Source: Nioella halotolerans | GTDB taxonomy: Bacteria > Pseudomonadota > Alphaproteobacteria > Rhodobacterales > Rhodobacteraceae | Assembly (NCBI GenBank): GCA_003428585.1 | Contig: QVQC01000043.1 | Coordinates: 49,936 to 113,935 of the forward strand | Length of the DNA stretch: 64,000 nt | Direction: 5' to 3' | In this document: one piece after another, positions 61,675 through 64,000 of the stretch | Position numbering within the stretch: the stretch's first letter is position 1 | Layout: the number at the start of each line of letters is the position of its first letter | Notes under the pieces: model-generated | What the model saw: the letters and a program-made list of their open reading frames with translations, nothing else | What the model was told of the DNA's origin: nothing | Databases searched by the model: none | Made by a program: the position numbers and the translations under genes

Positions 61675-62301
61675 ATGGATGTTATCCTTCTGGAACGCGT
61701 GGCCAAGCTTGGTCAGATGGGCGAAGTGGTTTCCGTCAAGGAAGGCTACGCGCGCAACTACCTCTTGCCGCAGAAAAAAGCGCTCCGCGCCAATGAACAG
61801 AACGTCGCCGCCTTCGAGGCCCAGAAAGTGCAGCTTGAAGCACGCAACCTGGAGCTGAAGAAGGAAGCCGAGGCGATGGCGCAAAGCCTTGACGGGCAAC
61901 AGTTCGTCGTGATCCGCTCCGCTTCCGATTCCGGGGCGCTTTACGGCTCTGTCAGCACCCGCGACGCCGCCGATTCCACGACCGAGGCGGGCTTCTCGCT
62001 CGATCGCAAGCAGGTCGCGCTGTCGCGTCCGATCAAGGATCTTGGTCTGCACAAGGTGCATGTACGCCTGCACCCCGAGGTCGAGGTCGATATCACGCTG
62101 AACGTCGCCCGCTCGCCCGAAGAGGCCGAGCTTCAGGCGTCGGGCAAGTCGATACAGGAACTCGCGGCCGAGGAAGAGGCTGCGGCCGATTTCGAGATCG
62201 CGGAACTGTTCGACGATATCGGCTCTGCCGCCGAGGATGACGAGGACGACATGTCGCCCGCGGGCAGCAAGTCCGAAGACGGCGCGAACGACGACGCCTG
62301 A
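61675..62301 (+). CDS. rplI: 50S ribosomal protein L9
   Basis: A 208-residue L9 with the N-terminal domain [37 protein letters not shown], a long connecting helix and a C-terminal domain. It is extended beyond the usual 150 residues by an acidic tail (about residues 165-208, rich in Glu, Asp and Ala), a feature of alphaproteobacterial L9. A strong terminator follows. Confidence 0.97.
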   Translation: MDVILLERVAKLGQMGEVVSVKEGYARNYLLPQKKALRANEQNVAAFEAQKVQLEARNLELKKEAEAMAQSLDGQQFVVIRSASDSGALYGSVSTRDAADSTTEAGFSLDRKQVALSRPIKDLGLHKVHVRLHPEVEVDITLNVARSPEEAELQASGKSIQELAAEEEAAADFEIAELFDDIGSAAEDDEDDMSPAGSKSEDGANDDA

Positions 62302-62329
62302 TCCGCGCACGCCGTGCCGGGACACTGAG

Positions 62330-62357
62330 AACCGCGCCCTTGGAGGCGCGGTTTTTT
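62330..62357 (+). terminator. Rho-independent terminator of rpsF-rpsR-rplI
   Basis: AACCGCGCC and GGCGCGGTT form a 9-pair stem with a 6-base loop, running into TTTTTT. It lies 28 bases after the rplI stop. Confidence 0.92.
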
Positions 62358-62378
62358 CATGCCCGCTGGAATGAGAAA

Positions 62379-62404
62379 GGCCCGCCCCTCGGGGGAGGCG
62401 GGCC
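62379..62404 (-). terminator. Terminator of the secreted-protein gene 62433-63095
   Basis: GGCCCGCC and GGCGGGCC form an 8-pair stem; on the minus strand it is followed by TTTCT. It lies 28 bases after the stop of the minus-strand gene, back to back with the rplI terminator. Confidence 0.75.
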
Positions 62405-62432
62405 GCTTGGCGGGCTTTCGTGACCCCGATCG

Positions 62433-63095
62433 TTACTTGCTGTCGACCGGCTCCTCCGGCGCGGGTGCCGGTGCAGGGGCAGGTGCGGGTTCTGGCGCCG
62501 GGGCAGGTGCGGGTTCCGGTGCGGGCGCGGGTTCCGGCGCAGGGGCGGGCGCAGGGGCCGGCTCTGCCGGCTCCTCGACCTCTGCCGGCTCCTCGATGGG
62601 CGCGAAGCCACCGCCGGTGGCGTCGGGCGCGGACGTCAGCGCCGTCGTCTGGACCGTCAACTGCGCATTGCAGCTGTTGCCGCCATAGGTGCCAACCCAG
62701 ACATCGACGCGGCCGTTGAGGTTCTCCGCCCCGGTAATCGTCATCCGCGGGTCAAGGTTGCCGTTGGAATCGTCGTCGAACATCCATGTCGTGTTGACGG
62801 TGTTGACCAACAGCGTGGCATCGCATTCGGACACGACGCTCATGTCGAGGCTGTAATTGTCCATCTCGCTCAGGATCAGCGAAAAATCCGGCACCGCGTC
62901 TGCATAGCCCATACCCGGTATGCCGCAATTCTGAACCGGGAACGAACCACCGGCAACGACGGGCGCGGATTGCGCGGTCTGAAGCTGGTCGCCGTTAAAT
63001 TCATAGGTCGCGCCGGGTTGCATGAAACTCGGGCAGGCAAGGGCGGCCGCGCTGCCGGCCATCAGGATCGCAGTGGAGGTTAGCAGGGTCTTCAT
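62433..63095 (-). CDS. Secreted beta-sandwich protein, paralogue A, with Pro/Ala/Glu-rich tail
   Basis: A 220-residue protein with a signal peptide (residues 1-20, LLTSTAILMAGSAAALA, then Cys). The domain (about 21-155) contains CDATLLVNTVNTTWMFDDDSNGNLDPRMTITGAENLNGRVDVWVGTYGGNSCNAQLTVQTT, with an Asp-rich loop suited to calcium binding and conserved cysteines, resembling pre-peptidase C-terminal (PPC) sandwiches. Residues 168-218 are a PAPAPEP tail that the paralogues lack. Function unknown; probably periplasmic or extracellular. Confidence 0.8.
   Translation of the reverse strand: MKTLLTSTAILMAGSAAALACPSFMQPGATYEFNGDQLQTAQSAPVVAGGSFPVQNCGIPGMGYADAVPDFSLILSEMDNYSLDMSVVSECDATLLVNTVNTTWMFDDDSNGNLDPRMTITGAENLNGRVDVWVGTYGGNSCNAQLTVQTTALTSAPDATGGGFAPIEEPAEVEEPAEPAPAPAPAPEPAPAPEPAPAPAPEPAPAPAPAPAPEEPVDSK
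62459..62570 (-). repeat. In-gene tandem repeat coding for Pro-Ala-Pro-Glu tail
   Basis: Degenerate 6- to 18-base units rich in GGTGCGGG/GGGGCAGG repeat about a dozen times and encode the (PA)n-PEP tail of paralogue A. Such tracts change length by slippage. Confidence 0.75.
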
Positions 63096-63176
63096 CTCGG
63101 GGATCTCCCATCTTGTTGAGAAAAGGGCCTAAGGAATAGGGCCGTTCGGCCAATGGCAACTGGCCGGGGACCTGTC

Positions 63177-63205
63177 GGGACAGGCCGCGCGGCGCGGCCT
63201 GTCCC
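63177..63205. terminator. Long GC hairpin between secreted-protein paralogues A and B
   Basis: GGGACAGGCCGCGC is followed almost at once by GCGCGGCCTGTCCC, a near-perfect palindrome 26 bases after the stop of paralogue B. No T tract follows on the minus strand, so it may slow decay or terminate weakly. Confidence 0.5.
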
Positions 63206-63230
63206 AGTTTCAGAGCACACGAAGCCCGGA

Positions 63231-63698
63231 TCAATTATACCAGGTTTCCATTTCCAGCGTGGCCGAGCAGGTGGAGGGCCCATAGGTGCCGACCCACACA
63301 TCGATGCGACCTTGCGTGTTGGACGTGCCGTAGAGGTTGACGCGCGGGTTCATGTTGCCCGCGGAATCGTCGTCGAAGAACCACGATCCGTTGGCCGAGT
63401 TCACCAGCAGAACGGTGTCGCAGGCAGCCGAGGTTACCTCGACTTCCAGACGGCCATAGCCGCCCATGCCCGAGGTGTAGAAGGAGAAATCGGGCTGCGA
63501 GACCACGTAGCCGGTATGGTTGAAGCCGCAGTTCCGAAGATACTGATTACCACCGGCAACGACGCCGTAGGACCGGGGGGTATAGAGATACTGGCCGGAG
63601 ACGGAGAAGGACTGGCGCCCTTCCATGATGGTCGGGCAAGCCGCAGCGGCGGCGGTCAGGGAAATCAAAACAAGGAAGGCAGAAAAAAGGGTGCGCAT
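63231..63698 (-). CDS. Secreted beta-sandwich protein, paralogue B
   Basis: A 155-residue protein with a signal peptide (residues 1-20, LFSAFLVLISLTAAAAAC). The mature domain parallels paralogue A: NQYLRNCGFNHTGYVVSQPDFSFYTSGMGGYGRLEVEV, CDTVLLVNSANGSWFFDDDSAGNMNPRVNLYGTSNTQGRIDVWVGTYGPSTCSATLEMETWYN. The cysteines and the DDDS-GN loop align with A. It has no Pro-rich tail. It lies 135 bases upstream of A on the same strand. Confidence 0.8.
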   Translation of the reverse strand: MRTLFSAFLVLISLTAAAAACPTIMEGRQSFSVSGQYLYTPRSYGVVAGGNQYLRNCGFNHTGYVVSQPDFSFYTSGMGGYGRLEVEVTSAACDTVLLVNSANGSWFFDDDSAGNMNPRVNLYGTSNTQGRIDVWVGTYGPSTCSATLEMETWYN

Positions 63699-63880
63699 AT
63701 CGGGAACTCCTTAGTGTGTCATGCACAACTTTGTTAGATCATATTTAGTGTCCTGTCTACACCTTTCTGGCCGGTGAAACGTTTTCGTGGGCTCCCTGTG
63801 CGCGGGTCGGACCGTCCCGATCCGATCGGATGGGCATTCGCCTGTGCCTTGTCCCGCGATGCCTTGACAGCGCGGTGGTG

Positions 63881-63905
63881 AAAAGGGCCGCCCCGTTGGC
63901 GGCCC
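63881..63905 (-). terminator. Terminator of secreted-protein paralogue C
   Basis: GGGCCGCC and GGCGGCCC form an 8-pair stem, followed on the minus strand by TTTT. It lies 25 bases after the stop of paralogue C, so C has its own 3' end. Confidence 0.8.
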
Positions 63906-63929
63906 TTCCCGGTATCGTCACTCTGACGC

Positions 63930-64000
63930 TCAGTTGAGCCACGTCTCCAGTTCCACCGTTGCCGGGCAGGTATCGCCGCCATAGGTGCCGACCCAGAGGT
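63930..64000 (-). CDS. Secreted beta-sandwich protein, paralogue C (5' end beyond the window)
   Basis: The last 23 codons before the stop read LWVGTYGGDTCPATVELETWLN, plainly homologous to the ends of paralogues A (VDVWVGTYGGNSCNAQLTV) and B (IDVWVGTYGPSTCSATLEMETWYN). It is therefore a third copy in the tandem set, with the rest outside the window. Confidence 0.85.
   Translation of the reverse strand, partial: LWVGTYGGDTCPATVELETWLN

Noticed and set aside
62459-62570. Repeat tract considered as a CRISPR array
   Set aside because: Units are short, degenerate, without unique spacers, and lie inside a coding frame for a Pro/Ala tail.

Overview
The window is high-GC DNA from an alphaproteobacterium, very probably a member of the Rhodobacteraceae (Roseobacter/Rhodobacter group). 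The grounds are the NDUFA12 / MlaD-like / DUF2155 / aat / accBC neighbourhood, a pyruvate dehydrogenase whose E1-beta carries its own lipoyl domain, a GapR (DUF2312) nucleoid protein, a probable Irr iron box in front of bacterioferritin, and a complete Rhodobacter-type gene transfer agent (GTA) cluster lying next to cysE. No rRNA, tRNA or CRISPR array was recognised.

Layout. Bases 1-6.7 kb hold a reductive pyrimidine-degradation locus: an M20-family carbamoyl-amino-acid amidohydrolase and a nitrilase-fold beta-ureidopropionase (minus strand), two tandem RutR-like TetR regulators (plus), and dihydropyrimidine dehydrogenase preT-preA (minus). RutR-type palindromes lie in both control regions. 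Bases 6.9-30.5 kb are housekeeping: accB-accC, aat, an envelope/complex I trio, alanine dehydrogenase with a divergent Lrp regulator, gapR, a DDAH-like enzyme, anmK/tyrS, pgk, class I fructose-bisphosphate aldolase, an iron-regulated bacterioferritin, an AidB-like flavoprotein, an FtsB-like protein, pdhA-pdhB-pdhC, and cysE convergent to it.

Bases 30.6-45.8 kb are a GTA structural cluster on the minus strand, with terminase small and large subunits, portal, protease, capsid, connector and closure proteins, major tail, tail chaperones, a short tape measure, the DUF2460/DUF2163/NlpC-P60 baseplate module and the giant host-specificity protein. No frameshift or missing core gene was seen. The host-specificity protein carries an inserted beta-sandwich (carbohydrate-binding-like) domain inside its TIM-barrel region. 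A probable promoter and a CtrA-like box lie upstream of the first gene.

Bases 46.1-53.5 kb contain an NnrS-family membrane protein, a small membrane protein, and a TetR repressor divergent from a cytochrome b561 / membrane-fusion / RND efflux operon, with a perfect palindromic operator between them. Bases 53.5-55.2 kb are a clearly lower-GC islet with one GIY-YIG nuclease-domain gene and degraded flanks.

Bases 55.2-62.3 kb return to core genes: fabD, fabG, acpP, fabF and mltG (minus) and rpsF-rpsR-rplI (plus). The right end holds three tandem paralogues of a small secreted cysteine-containing beta-sandwich protein; the third runs off the edge.

The most unusual items are the domain insertion in the GTA host-specificity protein, the secreted-protein tandem array, the GIY-YIG islet, and the paired RutR-like regulators with visible operators.
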